64,000 nucleotides of DNA from Hyaloraphidium curvatum (Eukaryota > Monoblepharomycota > Hyaloraphidiomycetes > Hyaloraphidiales > Hyaloraphidiaceae), in the NCBI GenBank assembly GCA_025558095.1, contig JAIVFI010000039.1, positions 372,001 to 436,000 of the forward strand. The letters are read 5' to 3'. Positions 53,510 through 63,886 of the stretch are shown here, one piece after another. The number at the start of each line of letters is the position of its first letter. The first letter of the stretch is position 1. A program made the translations under genes and the position numbers. The notes beneath the pieces are model-generated. The model had not been told where the DNA came from and searched no databases. It was given only the letters and a program-made list of their open reading frames with translations.

Positions 53510-55282
53510 TTACAACCTGTTGCCCCGTTCTGGTCCGGCGAGCCGCACGTACACGTAGTAGGCGGACACCTCCTCCCCATTGCCGTCGACAAAGATCGCC
53601 CGCACCCGGGCGTTCCCCTTCGGCAGCTGGAGCACCACCGTCGATCCGAGATCGCGGTCCCCGACAGGCACTTCCGCCACCTGTCCTCCCAGCACCTCGA
53701 CCCTCGCGGTCCGCAGATCCAGGGCCTTCCCTCCCTCGTACCAGCCCCACTCGGCGGCATCCACGGCGTCCCTCCGGAACCCCACGTCCGCCCCCTCGAT
53801 CCCCTCCTTGGCCGCCCGCGCCGCCTCCTCGGGCCACCTCCGCAGCTCGAACCCGTACCTCCCCGCCCGCTCGACGCACACCTCCCACCATCCCCTCGCC
53901 ATCTCCCCCGCCCTCACCTGTCCCTGGTTCCACACGCCGTCCCCGCGCTCGTTCCGCAGATCGTGCGCGGTCAGCACGGCCGCCGCCGTCCCCGCGGCAC
54001 CGAGCGACACCGGCACGTCCTCCCCCGCCCGCGCCGCGCAGAGCTCCCACCACTCCTCGTACGCCGCACGGAGCTCCGCGACCAGCCCCGGGTGCGCCCC
54101 GGCGATGTTGTTGCGCTGCCCCGGGTCGGCCGCGAGGTCGTACAGCTCCGTCCGGTTGACCAGGCGCCACCGGCCCTGCATCACGCAGCTCAGGCGCCAC
54201 TTGACGGGGTACGGCACGCGCTGGGTGTCGGTCACCACGGTGCGCTCCAGGAACGCGGGGTCGGGGGCGGAGCCGCGGAGGAGCGCAGCGAGGCTGCGCC
54301 CGTGGAACCCGGCGGGGGGAAAGGGGACCCCGCAGAGGTCCAGCACGGTGGGGGCAAAGTCGATGTAGGCCGTCAGCGCGCGCACGTCCAGGCCGCCCGG
54401 GCGGCCGATCCCGCCGCCGGGCCACCGCGCGAAAAGGGGGATCCGGTGGCCGCCCTCGTACATGCTGCCCTTGTACCCGCGCATGCCCGCGTTGTAGGCC
54501 CGCTCGGGCCCGGCGGCGATCCCGCACTGCCCGTTGTCGCTGGCAAAGATGAGCACGGTGTCGTCCTCGATGCCCAGTCCGGCGAGGCGGGTCCGAAGGA
54601 GGCCAAAGTTTTCGTCGATGTTGGATATCATGCCCAGGAACCGCGCGTAGCTCTCGGTCTTTGTGCGTCCCGCGTACATGGCGCGGTACCGCTCCTCGAC
54701 GTTGAAGGGGTGGTGCGGCGCGTTGGTCGAGATCATGCAGAACACGGGCCGCCGCTCGTGGTGCTCCTCGATGAACTTGAGCGCCTCCCGGAAGAAGACG
54801 TCCGTGCAGTACCCCCGGAACGCCGTCGGCACGCCGTCGACCGAGTACGTATCGTCAAAGTAATCGTTTCCCCAGCTGTCCGGCACCTGGCCGATGCCGC
54901 CGCCGCCGTGGACCACCGTGCGGCCGAACCCGCGGTCCTGGGCACGGTACGGGTATGCGTCGCCGAGATGCCACTTGCCAAACAGCCCCGTCGCGTAGCC
55001 CGCCTCGGACAGGGCGTCGGCCAGCGTGCGCTCGCCCCTGCGCAGCAGCGAGCGGCCCCCGACGGTGTGCCAGACGCCGGTCGAGTTTGCGTGGTGGCCG
55101 GTGAGCAGGCCCGCGCGCGTCGGGGCGCACGTGGTGCCCGAGTGGAAGTCGAGCAGGCGCGCGGCGCCGCCGTGGAACGCGTCGAGGTGCGGCGTCCGCA
55201 CGAGGGGATGGCCGTGCGCGCCCAGCGGCGGGTAGCCCTGGTCATCGGTCAGCACAAACACGACGTGCGGAGGTCTGGCCAT
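53510..55282 (-). CDS. Cys-type sulfatase, intronless
   Basis: Single exon, 590 aa. All the sulfatase landmarks are present: metal ligands in VLTDDQG (Asp13, Asp14), the formylglycine motif C52-A-P-T-R56 with downstream AGLLTG, Lys103 and His105 in FGKWHLG, and D-N in FASDNGQCG. The enzyme cleaves sulfate esters after Cys52 is oxidised to formylglycine. There is no signal peptide, so it should be cytosolic unless exported by another route. The C-terminal 150 residues form an extra beta-rich region. Lack of introns in an intron-dense genome, and closeness of the motifs to bacterial arylsulfatase/GalNAc-6-sulfatase-like enzymes, suggest acquisition from bacteria; only a phylogeny can prove it. 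It is divergent from sulfite oxidase (326 bp between starts). Confidence 0.9.
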   Translation of the reverse strand: MARPPHVVFVLTDDQGYPPLGAHGHPLVRTPHLDAFHGGAARLLDFHSGTTCAPTRAGLLTGHHANSTGVWHTVGGRSLLRRGERTLADALSEAGYATGLFGKWHLGDAYPYRAQDRGFGRTVVHGGGGIGQVPDSWGNDYFDDTYSVDGVPTAFRGYCTDVFFREALKFIEEHHERRPVFCMISTNAPHHPFNVEERYRAMYAGRTKTESYARFLGMISNIDENFGLLRTRLAGLGIEDDTVLIFASDNGQCGIAAGPERAYNAGMRGYKGSMYEGGHRIPLFARWPGGGIGRPGGLDVRALTAYIDFAPTVLDLCGVPFPPAGFHGRSLAALLRGSAPDPAFLERTVVTDTQRVPYPVKWRLSCVMQGRWRLVNRTELYDLAADPGQRNNIAGAHPGLVAELRAAYEEWWELCAARAGEDVPVSLGAAGTAAAVLTAHDLRNERGDGVWNQGQVRAGEMARGWWEVCVERAGRYGFELRRWPEEAARAAKEGIEGADVGFRRDAVDAAEWGWYEGGKALDLRTARVEVLGGQVAEVPVGDRDLGSTVVLQLPKGNARVRAIFVDGNGEEVSAYYVYVRLAGPERGNRL

Positions 55283-55360
55283 TGGCGGACCGCTCTCCGG
55301 GAGGGATGGGCAGTTGTTCGGGGATTGGGTCTCCGACGCAGGCCGACTGCTCTAGAGTTG

Positions 55361-55470
55361 CCTCGGATGTGTGGCGGCTAATGAAGATGATCCATTCAGC
55401 AGCTTGGCATCATCATCATCTGCACGATTCGGTACTATGTCCGTGATTGAAAAGTGATTTCAAGCAAGGC
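55361..55470 (+). repeat. diverged direct repeat flanking the sulfatase gene, copy 2
   Basis: Second copy of the 53361-53470 sequence, with an internal ATCATCATCATC expansion. It lies in the 325-bp gap between the sulfatase and sulfite oxidase starts, so it overlaps their shared promoter. Confidence 0.65.
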
Positions 55471-55607
55471 CGCGCGAGTGGGCGGTGCGGGAGAAGGGCC
55501 TCATTCCCGGAAGCTCCGGGCGCGCCCAACCCCGGCGCCCGCGGAGCGCTTAGCGCGCGACTTGTTTGGCGACGTTGCCGCTGCCGCCCGCAGCCCGCGC
55601 GCCCCGA

Positions 55608-57639
55608 ATGGCGTCCGCGCGCGTCGTCCCCGCGCGGGTCACCTCACTGTTGACCCGCGTGCTCCGGCCGACCGCGGGGCCCGCGCCACCCGCGCGCCCT
55701 TCCGCACGGCTCCTGCAATGCGCGCCGGTCCGCGCCGAGGCGCCCGGCGCCCTCCCCAAGTCGCCGTGGGGCGCGCCGCGCCGCGCGTCCCACACGGCCG
55801 CGTCGCCCCCGCGTCCCCAAACAAGCGCCCGCGGCGCCGCACTCGCGGCACTGGCCGGGCTGGCCTCCGCCGCCTTCCTCTTCTCGCGGCGGCGCGTCGA
55901 GGCCGAATCCAGGCCCGCCAAGCCCGCCGCGGAGCCGGAGTACTCGCTGGCCGACGTGGCAAAGCACAAGACCAAGGAGGACCGCGTGTGGGTCACATTC
56001 GAGGACGGCGTCTACGATATCACCGAGTGGATCGACGAGCACCCCGGTGGGCCGCCGCCCGTCGCCTTGAAAGGATCCTGGAAGCTGACTCCTTGCCGCA
56101 GGCGGGCCGAGGATCATGCAGGCGGCCGGCGGCCCTATCGACCCGTACTGGAAGCTCTACAAGGTCCACGGGTCGTCCAAGACGGCAATGGAGGAGCTCA
56201 AGAAGATGCGGATCGGGAGGCTCAAGGCCGGGGAGCGGCCCGACCTGACCATCGCGGACGAGTTTGAGAACGAGCCCGAGCGGTCGGCCGAGCTGGTCGT
56301 GCGGAGCCCTCAACCGTTGAATGCCGGTGGGTGTCACTCGGGGCCGTCAAGAGATAGTCATATTGACATGATCCACACTTGGCATCCACAGAGACGCCCA
56401 GCTACGCCCTCTCGGACGAGTTCATCACCCCCACCGACCTCTTCTACGTCCGCGGCCACTTCCCCGTCCCCGACATCGACCCCGCCGCCTACACCCTCGA
56501 GATCACCGGCCTCGGCGTGCGCCCCCTCGTCCTGACCCTGGACGACCTCCGCACGCGCTTCCCGCACGCGAGCATATGCTGCTCCCTGCAGTGCGCCGGC
56601 AACAGGCGCCGCGACATGTCCTCGGAGCGCGCGACGCAGGGGCTGCAGTGGGCGTCGGGGGCCATCGGGACCGCGGTGTTCACGGGGGTCAGGCTGAGGG
56701 ACGTGCTGCGGTACGCGGGGCTGCTCGAGATACCCAAGGGGGAGAACGTCAAGTGCAACGTGCGCCACGTTCAGGTGAGCCGGGTGTGGCCGCTCGTCCT
56801 TCGTCGCTGACGCATTTCCCAGTTCGAGGGGTACGACGGCTACGGCGGCTCGATCGACATCTCCAAGGCCTACGACGAGGAAGCCGACGTCATCCTCGCC
56901 TGGTCCATGAACGGCCAGCCCCTCGACCGCGACCACGGCGCGCCCGTCCGCGTGGTGGTCCCCGGCCGCGTCGCCGCGCGCAGCGTCAAGTTCCTAAAGA
57001 CCGTCCGGCTCTCGGACAGGGAGAGCCCCGCGCAGTGGCAACAGCGGGACTACCGCATCCCCCCGCCCTACGCCGACCCGGCGACGTACGACCTCGCCGA
57101 GGCGCCGCCGATACAGGAGCTCCCCGTGCAGAGCGCGATCACCTCGCCGGACCCCGAGCAGGGCGCGGTGCTGGGCGCCGGGGAGGCGGAGCTGCTGCTC
57201 AAGGGCTACGCGGTCTCGGGCGCGCGCAGGCGGATCCTCCGCGTCGACGTGTCGGTGGACGGCGGGGAGACGTGGAGGGGGGCGAGGATCACGGACGGCA
57301 AAGCGTGGCTGGCCTCGGACCCCGACGCCGCGGGGCTGGGCGAGGCCGAGAGGCGCGCGGTCTGGGACGGGTCGCAGAAGGGCTGGTGCTGGGTCAAGTG
57401 GGAGCTGAGGGTGCCGAGGGAGGAGCTGCTGAGGGGGGCCAAGGACGGGGAGGTGGAGGTGGTGTGCAAGGCGGTCAATTCGGCGTTCAACGTGCAGCCC
57501 GAGAAGGTGGGTCGTCCCCGCGGCGCGGCCGGGGCGGTGCGAAAGGGGCTGACGATGGGAGCAGCACGCGCCGGTGTACAACTACAGGGGATTCCTGGCC
57601 AACGCGTGGCACAGGCTCAAGATCAAGATCGAGGGGTGA
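55608..57639 (+). CDS. sulfite oxidase, mitochondrial
   Basis: Five exons, introns 56047-56101, 56327-56391, 56775-56822 and 57507-57564, 601 aa. A presequence and a hydrophobic segment (ALAALAGLASAAFLFS) lead into a cytochrome b5 domain (YSLADVAKHKTKEDRVWVTF, then D-E-H-P-G-G formed across the first splice). The molybdopterin domain follows, with the Mo-ligand cysteine near residue 289 in CSLQCAGNRRRDM, and then the dimerisation domain (ILRVDVSVDGGETWRGARI). The end, Y-N-Y-R-G-F-L-A-N-A-W-H-R-L, is also typical. It oxidises sulfite to sulfate and passes electrons to cytochrome c in the mitochondrial intermembrane space. Length and domain order match the animal/fungal enzyme. The neighbouring sulfatase also yields sulfate. 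Confidence 0.93.
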
Positions 57640-57826
57640 GGCGCCGGGCGGTCCGGGCCGCACCGGGGGACGGGCCGCAGGACGGCCGCCCGCCCGGTTT
57701 ATCTGTGTATGCTGACATTCAAATCAACGGGACCGGATTGGAAGCCGGCAAGGCTCCGTTGGAGGACCGTGCATCTGGCCGCGCGGAACGATCGACGCGT
57801 CCGCAAACAACGCGAAGGCGGCCACC

Positions 57827-58791
57827 ATGAACGAGACCGCGTTCGAGACGCTCCCCGCGTCCGTCGAGCGCGCGGGGATGGAGTAGATGCAGGCGGCCCT
57901 GGCCGCCATCGACGGGGCCGAGGGCAGCGACGCGAAATAGAAGGCCCTGTGCGAGGTCAACCCGACAACTACGCCGATGAAATCAGTTGGAAGCTGGCCA
58001 AGTTCATGAGGGTGGGATCCGGCGCGTTGAAGGGCCGAATTGTGGCTCTGAATGGTCTCCGTCTGGCAGTACTCCACCCCGACGCGCATCTCCGAAGCCA
58101 CGCCCTACCTCCACCGCGTCCTCGAGCGGCACTACCGCGTCAACCCTCCAGCTTCGACACCGTCCCGGAGCTGTACCTCGCCGTGGCCCTGCACAAGGTC
58201 CCCGGCGCGGATGAGGAGGCCGAGGCGCGGTTCAAAATGGCGTTCGCGGCGTCCGACATAAAGAGCGCGTGGCACACGGCGCTCTGGGCGAGGGGGGCGT
58301 ACTCGAGGCTGCTGAGGAGGGTGGGGAAGGTGGAGGAGGCGGAGAGGCAGGAGGAGGAGCTGAGGTGGGGCATCGTGCCGCCGCCGAGGCGGTCATCTGC
58401 TCACCGCAGGCACAGGAACTACGTCCGTGGGCACCCGTAAGGCATGCCCCCCTCCGAGTTCCGCGCGCTCGTGCTGGACCCCGAGCACACGGGTCGGGAG
58501 CACATCCTCGGCTGCCCCGAGGCCGCGGACCTCTGGTCCGGCGCCTCCGAGATGGCCCCGGGGATCATGATCCGCGGGTTCGGCGGCGCCGGCGCGGGGG
58601 GCACGGTGTTCGTGTCGCCCGGGGCGATGCGGAGCGGGGCCAAGGCGGCCAAGGGGAAGATCGTCGAGGTGGACGAGGAGGAGGAGATGTGGGAGGACGT
58701 GGATTCGGACGACGAGATGGACGGGGACGAGGAGGAGGAGGACGAAGATGGGGAGGACGAAGAAGGGGAGGACGAAGGAGGCGAGAAGTGA
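57827..58791 (+). pseudogene. decayed TPR-like gene with acidic C-terminus
   Basis: It begins with a good context (GCCACCATGA) and reads M-N-E-T-A-F-E-T-L, but in-frame TAG codons follow at about 57884 and 57938. A one-base shift then joins to N-Y-A-D-E-I-S-W-K-L-A-K-F. Downstream, TPR-like helices appear (EATPYLHRVLERHYRVN; VPELYLAVALHKVPGADEEA; LLRRVGKVEEAERQEEEL). A further TAA precedes MPPSEFRALVLDPEHTGREH and a strongly acidic tail. Three stops plus a frame change in under 1 kb argue for a pseudogene. Some could be introns I failed to resolve, since several frame changes lie near GT and AG sites. Confidence 0.5.
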
Positions 58792-59689
58792 GCGATACCT
58801 GGACGTAGGTTGCGTATTGGTTCGCATCCCGTGTTTTTACCTACTATGCCGACACGCCGAAAGAAACATGGATGCTGCACGCAGTGTCGAGTTAAGCGGC
58901 CAGCCGCGCCGTGCTGACCGGGCCTCACTCGTCGCGCGCGAGCCTGCTTGCCACACTCACCACACCATCGCCGGATCCAGACCGGTCCATCGGGCGCCGC
59001 ACTGCCGACGCCCGACTGCGATGGCGCGCTCCGGCGCGCCGATGCGCGGGTTTGCCCGAGGGTTCGGCTCGACGTATTCGCGGGCCTTGGCGGTGCCGGT
59101 CGAGGAGCGCCGACCGGGCGGACGGGGCGGACGGGTTTGGGTTTGGGACCGCAGTCGGAGCCCGATGGTTCCGGAACCCGCCGGGCGGGATCAGACGACG
59201 CTCGAGGTAGGCGGTTGCGGGCGTCAGCTCCCCGGCCTTGGACGCCGAGACCGTCGCGGCCGGCCAAACCGGGCACGACGAGCACATCCCGCCCTGGCCG
59301 CACGTGGTCCGACCAGCCCGAGTGTTCCGATTCGAAGGACGGCGGGATCTATGGGCTTTGCTCGGGTTTGCCGGGGGGTGGTGCCCGCGGGAGACCCTTG
59401 CCGCCCGAACCCGGTCTCCGGCGCATTGGGGGACAGAGACGGCAAGGCAGAGGCTGATTCTTGAGCCCCGAAGTTGCTAGCATTTCGGCACTTCCCGTTG
59501 TATGGCACACGATGCAGTTCGTGCAGGGAAGCAGCGCGGCCGGATCTTCCGCAGGGCCTTCCGGGGTCCAGACCCCCCGCGTCGGGCGCACGGGACGCCC
59601 CCCGGCAAACGGCCGGAGCACTGATCCAAAGGTATTCAAAAGCGCCTTGCCGCGACGCCACAGACCGCCGCCGCCACCGCCTGCCCGCC
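58792..59689. other. 0.9-kb intergenic region
   Basis: It lies upstream of SRRA-family member C. Open frames of up to about 240 codons exist but show only Arg/Gly/Pro bias, with no domain. As for members A and B, a long leader precedes the gene. Confidence 0.4.
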
Positions 59690-60688
59690 ATGCTCGGCGG
59701 CGACGACCTCCGCGCCGCCGCGATGTTCGCCCCGCTAGCGCACGCGGCCGGCCCCGCCCGCGCACCTCCGGCGCTCGCGCCCGCCCTCCCGACGCCGCCG
59801 AACCCGGCGCCACCGCCACACGCCTTCCCGCCGTCCGACCCGGCAACCCACGAGCGCTCGCGCTCGGCGCCGCCGCACAACGCGCCACTATGCGGCGAGC
59901 TGTCCAACCGCGGCGGCAGGGACTTCTTCCGATGCACCCTGGACGGTCGGCTCTTCGACCTCGACGCCACCCTGGACGTCAGCGAGGCAGAGGTGCGCGA
60001 GTGGGCTGTATACCCGGGCAAGCCGTCCGACGCCCCCGCCGACGCCGCGAGCAGGAAGGCCGGTAACAGGTCCGTCTTCGAGGTGCGTGCCCCTGCAGAC
60101 TTACAGAGCAGCGATCGCTAACTCCTTGTGCCCTGCCGGTCGCAGCACGCCGTCAACGTGCAGGCCGCCAAGTTCGTCCTCCTCAACCCCGCCCTGCGCC
60201 GCGAGCGCAAGTTCGTCCGCTGCCGCATCCTCGAGGCCTACCGCAACTCGCACCCGGAATTCATGAGCCGCCGTGCCAAGCAGCGGATGCGGATGCGGAG
60301 CGGGGGCCGCAAGAAGGCGCCCGACCCCGGAAGCCCCGGATCGGCGTCGGACGGCACCGCCTCGCCGAGCTTCGGGTGGCTCGCCTCGCCCAGCTTCGGC
60401 TGGTCGTCCGCCTCGGGAAGCTCGAGCTTCGAGACCATGGCGGCGTTCGACAGCGCCCCTGCGCCCCAGCGCTTCCCGGCCCTCCAGGAACTCGGCATCG
60501 GCGGGGTCCACTGCTCCTACCCCGCCTCCACCGCCCGCGACATCCCCCTCTTCTTCCCGCCGGTGATCGACCTCGCGCCGATGCCCGGCCCCTCCTCGCC
60601 GGCACCCCCGCGGTTGCCAAACCTCGAGGTGCTCGCCGAGATCGCGGTGCAGCTGCTCCCGGAAGCCTGCGCCGGCTGCGGGCTCTGA
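59690..60688 (+). CDS. putative DNA-binding protein, unnamed SRRA(K/R) family, member C
   Basis: Two exons, intron 60083-60145 (phase 0, directly after V-F-E as in member B), 311 aa. It begins with a Pro/Ala lead, then core part 1: RDFFRCTLDGRLFDLDATL, V-R-E-W-A-V-Y-P-G-K and KAGNRSVFE. Core part 2 follows: KFVLLNPALRRERKFV and YRNSHPEFMSRRAKQRM. It is the shortest member. The tail has duplicated S-P-S-F-G-W units and a hydrophobic end (LEVLAEIAVQLLPEACAGCG) in place of the R-S-D-S-G-C motif. Identity with A and B is confined to the core, so the paralogs are old. Function is inferred as nuclear and DNA- or RNA-binding. Confidence 0.72.
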
Positions 60689-60857
60689 CTTGACCTGATT
60701 CCACTCGCGGGGCGGCTTCGGTTGCCGTCCCCCCACTCGGCCTCTAGGACTCGTTCACGCTCCTGTGGTCACAACTACCCCATGTCGGATGTACCCATTC
60801 CTGATGGCAAAAACTGTGTTGTCTTCGGATCCATTGCCCCGCGTCCGCCCGCCGCGC

Positions 60858-61915
60858 CTACATCCTCGGCCTGTACTCCTTCCCCGTCTCGTCGTCGCTG
60901 TTCCACTCCATCCTGATCCTCCGCGCCAGCGGTCCCCTCTCCTCCCTGGTGTAGATGTGCCCCAGCTTCCCCCACCCCCCGAACCCGTATCCCAGGAGGC
61001 GCTGCAGCCTCTCCGGCATCCGCGCCGCGCGGTCCTGCGGCACCGAGACGAGGAAGCACTCCTGCGGCCGCACCCAGCCCGCGCAGTACGCGAGGGTGAC
61101 CCCGTGCCGCGTCAGGGAGGTGCGGTTGGCGCCGCCGCCGTGGTAGGTGGAGCCGAGGACGAAGAGGGCCGAGCGGGGGGGCATGGAGGCGCGGAGGGTG
61201 GGGTAGGTGGCGGCGGGGTCGGGCTGTAGACGGGGGCGGGCACGAGGGACGGGAGGAGAGTGTCAATCAGGGACGGGCGCGGCACGACGGGGGAGACAAA
61301 CGTAGCGGTCGAGACGGTGCGAGCCGGGGAGCACATGCGTGGCTCCATTCTCGGGGGTGAACTCGCTCAGGGAGAGAATCACGTTGACGTAAATCTCGGG
61401 ATGGGGTCGGCGCTGGTTGTACAGGCCGTCGTCGGCGTGGATCGCCTGGGCCTGTGGGGCACAACCGAGGGCCTTTGGTCAGAACGGGCAAGCTCCTGAC
61501 GGTACCGTTGCCTGAATCCCACCTTTTCCCCCGGGCCAATGCTCACGGTCCCCAGCGTCCCCAGCAGCATATCCTTCCCCAGCACCTTCTCCACCACCGG
61601 CAGCACCCTCGGCAGCAGCGGCACCTCGGCCCACTCGTCGTCCGCGTTGAGCAGGTCGAAGAACCGGTACGTGTTGCGCCCGTGGAAGTCCTGCGCCAGC
61701 ACGCGGTGCCAGCCGCCCGCCATGTAGCGCTCGATGTGGGAGAGGAGGGAGGTGCACAAAGAGGGTGGGACGGCGTCGGGGAGGATGGCGAAGCCGTCGC
61801 GGAGGAGGGCGGAGGCGACTTCGTCGGGGGTGGCGATGGCGGCGAGGACGGGGGCGCAGCCCGGGGAGGAGGCGGAGGGCGACGCGGAAGGCGAGGCGGA
61901 GGCAGAGGCAGACAT
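60858..61915 (-). CDS. phytanoyl-CoA dioxygenase (PhyH)-family oxygenase
   Basis: Three exons, introns 61522-61452 and 61301-61224, 302 aa. A Ser/Ala-rich lead is followed by SALLRDGFAILPDAVPPSL, the usual PhyH start. Splicing builds the iron site: His136-A-Asp138 in A-I-H-A-D-D-G, and the distal His209 in STYHGGGANRT. Arg215 is a candidate for the 2-oxoglutarate contact. THVLPGSHRLDRY between them is the family's PGSH block. It should be an Fe(II)/2-oxoglutarate-dependent hydroxylase in the cytosol. No peroxisomal signal is evident and the substrate is unknown; many fungal members act on secondary metabolites. It is divergent from the arabinofuranosidase. Confidence 0.85.
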
Positions 61916-62072
61916 TTTGCTGACCACGGATACCAGTGGAGAGAGGGGCGCAGGCTCCTTTGGCGACAGAGGCTCGAGCGATGTCTCCCGCGAAGGAGAT
62001 GTGGCAAGTGGAGCTCCGTGTGGAACGCGTCCTGCGGTAGCTCTCCAACGCCTCCTAATCGGGCTCCGAACG
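61916..62072. promoter_or_regulatory. 157-bp bidirectional promoter
   Basis: It lies between the divergent starts of the PhyH gene (61915) and the GH51 gene (62073). The short gap suggests shared control. Confidence 0.5.
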
Positions 62073-63744
62073 ATGGCGCTCAAGCTCTCTCTAGTTGTGG
62101 ACCGCGACTTTGCCGTCGCCGCGGTGCCCGACCGCCTCTTCGGGTCCTTTGCGGAGCACCTCGGTCGCAGCATCTACGGCGGCCTGTACGAGCCCGGCCA
62201 CCCGACCGCCACGCCCGAGGGCTTCCGCGGGGACGTGCTGGAGCTCGTGCGCGAGCTCGGCGTGACGCTGGTGCGGTACCCGGGCGGGAATTTTGTTTCG
62301 AACTACAAGTGGGAGGATGGCGTCGGACCGCGTTCGAAGCGGCCCGTGCGGCGCGACCTCGCCTGGGTGTCCCTGGAGAGCAACCAGTTCGGCACGGACG
62401 AGTTCGTTTCCTGGTGCCGCGCTGCCGGGGTCGAGCCCATGCTGGCGGTGAACCTCGGGACGCGCGGCCCCTCCGAGGCAGGCGACCTCGCGGAATACTG
62501 CAACCACCCCTCCGGCACCCCGCTCTCCGACATGCGCATCGCCAACGTCGGTCACGCCGAGCCGTACGGGGTGAAGCTGTGGTGCCTGGGCAACGAAATG
62601 GACGGCGATTGGCAGATGGGAAGCATGCCCGCGGCCGAGTACGGGCGCAAGGCCCGCGAGGCGGCCAAGATGATCGCCGGGCGGCCGGACTCAACCACCG
62701 GAAAGCCCGAAGGCGGGCTCGAGTTCGTCGCCTGCGGCTCGTCCAACCGCGGGATGCCGAGCTACGCGGCTTGGGACCAGGGGGTGCTCGAGGAATGCTT
62801 CGACCACGTGGACTACATCTCCGTGCACGCGTACGTCGATCCCGCGCGGACGGACGTGCCGGGGCTGCTCGCGTTCCCCGAGACCGTGGGCAAGATGATC
62901 AGCGAGATTTCTGCCGTCTGCGACGCCGTCGCCGCGCGGCGGCGCAGCCAAAAGCGTACACACATCTCCTTTGACGAGTGGAACGTGTGGTATCTCTCCC
63001 GCGTGGCCTCGGACGTGCGCCCCTGGGCCTCGGCGCCGCCTCTGCTCGAGGACGTGTACACGCTCGCCGACGCGCTCTGCGTGGGCGGGATGCTCATCGT
63101 GCTGCTCAATAATTGCGACCGCGTGAGGATCGCGTGCCAGGCACAGCTGGTCAATGTCATCGGGCCCATCATGACCCGCACGGGCGGGCCGGCGTGGAGG
63201 CAGACCGTCTTCCACCCGTTCGCGCAGGCGGCGAGGTACGGGGGGGGAGGTGCTGCGGCTGGCAGCGAGGGGGAAGGTGCCGATGGTCACGGGGGCGGGG
63301 AAGGGGGAGGTGCCGGCGATCCTGGCGACCTTTGTCGCCAAGCCGGACGGCACGGCGGAGCTGTTCGCCGTCAACCGCAGCCTGGACCGGGCCGTGGACG
63401 TCGATCTCGCGCTGCGGGGCTTCGCAGGGACGTCGAAGGTCATCGAATGGACGGTGCTTTCGGACCCCGACCTCAAGGCGGTCAACACCGAGCACGAGCC
63501 GGACAGGGTGAGGCCGAGGGCACAGGGCGGGGCACGATTAGAGGGCGGCAGCCTGAAGGCGCGGTTGCCGCCTGCTTCGTGGAACGTCATTCGATTGCGG
63601 TGGGTCTGTTGGAAGCTTTGGTGGATGCTTGTGCTCACCAAGTACTCCCAGAAGATGGGGTGTGCTTCAGACGCTATAGACGCTGACATGCATTGTGCGC
63701 ATCCTGGCGTCGAATCCTTGCAGTCCTTTCATGTCACTACGTGA
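62073..63744 (+). CDS. GH51 alpha-L-arabinofuranosidase, frameshifted in a G-run as assembled
   Basis: The start at 62073 opens a GH51 catalytic domain: RLFGSFAEHLGRSIYGGLYE, TLVRYPGGNFVSNYKWEDGV, the acid/base Glu175 in LGNEMDGDWQMG, and the nucleophile Glu302 in FDEWNVWYLS. There is no signal peptide, typical of intracellular GH51 enzymes that trim imported arabino-oligosaccharides. At 63240-63247 a run of eight G shifts the frame. With seven, the text continues as E-V-L-R-L-A-A-R-G-K-V-P and AILATFVAKPDGTAELFAVN to the usual end (LPPASWNVIRL). In that frame the stop is at 63742-63744, leaving about 45 unusual residues that may hide a last intron. A G-run sequencing error is the likely cause. 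The motifs also resemble bacterial homologs, so transfer is possible. Confidence 0.82.
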
Positions 63745-63886
63745 GCTGTGCAAAGTTCATGTCTCCCAGCGGGCGTGGAATTCTCGAACGGTCCTCAGGA
63801 TCCAAGAGTTCCGAAGAATCTTCCGCATTTCACCTGATCGAAGACCAAGGGCCAATCGTCCTCGTCTGGCACCCTTCTCAGAGCTA

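Noticed and set aside
53361-55470. Flanking repeats of the sulfatase as LTRs of a retrotransposon
   Set aside because: At about 110 bp they are diverged and short, without TG...CA ends, primer-binding site, gag or pol between them.
58911-59464. Possible gene before SRRA-family member C
   Set aside because: Overlapping frames on both strands with pure Arg/Gly bias and no domain.
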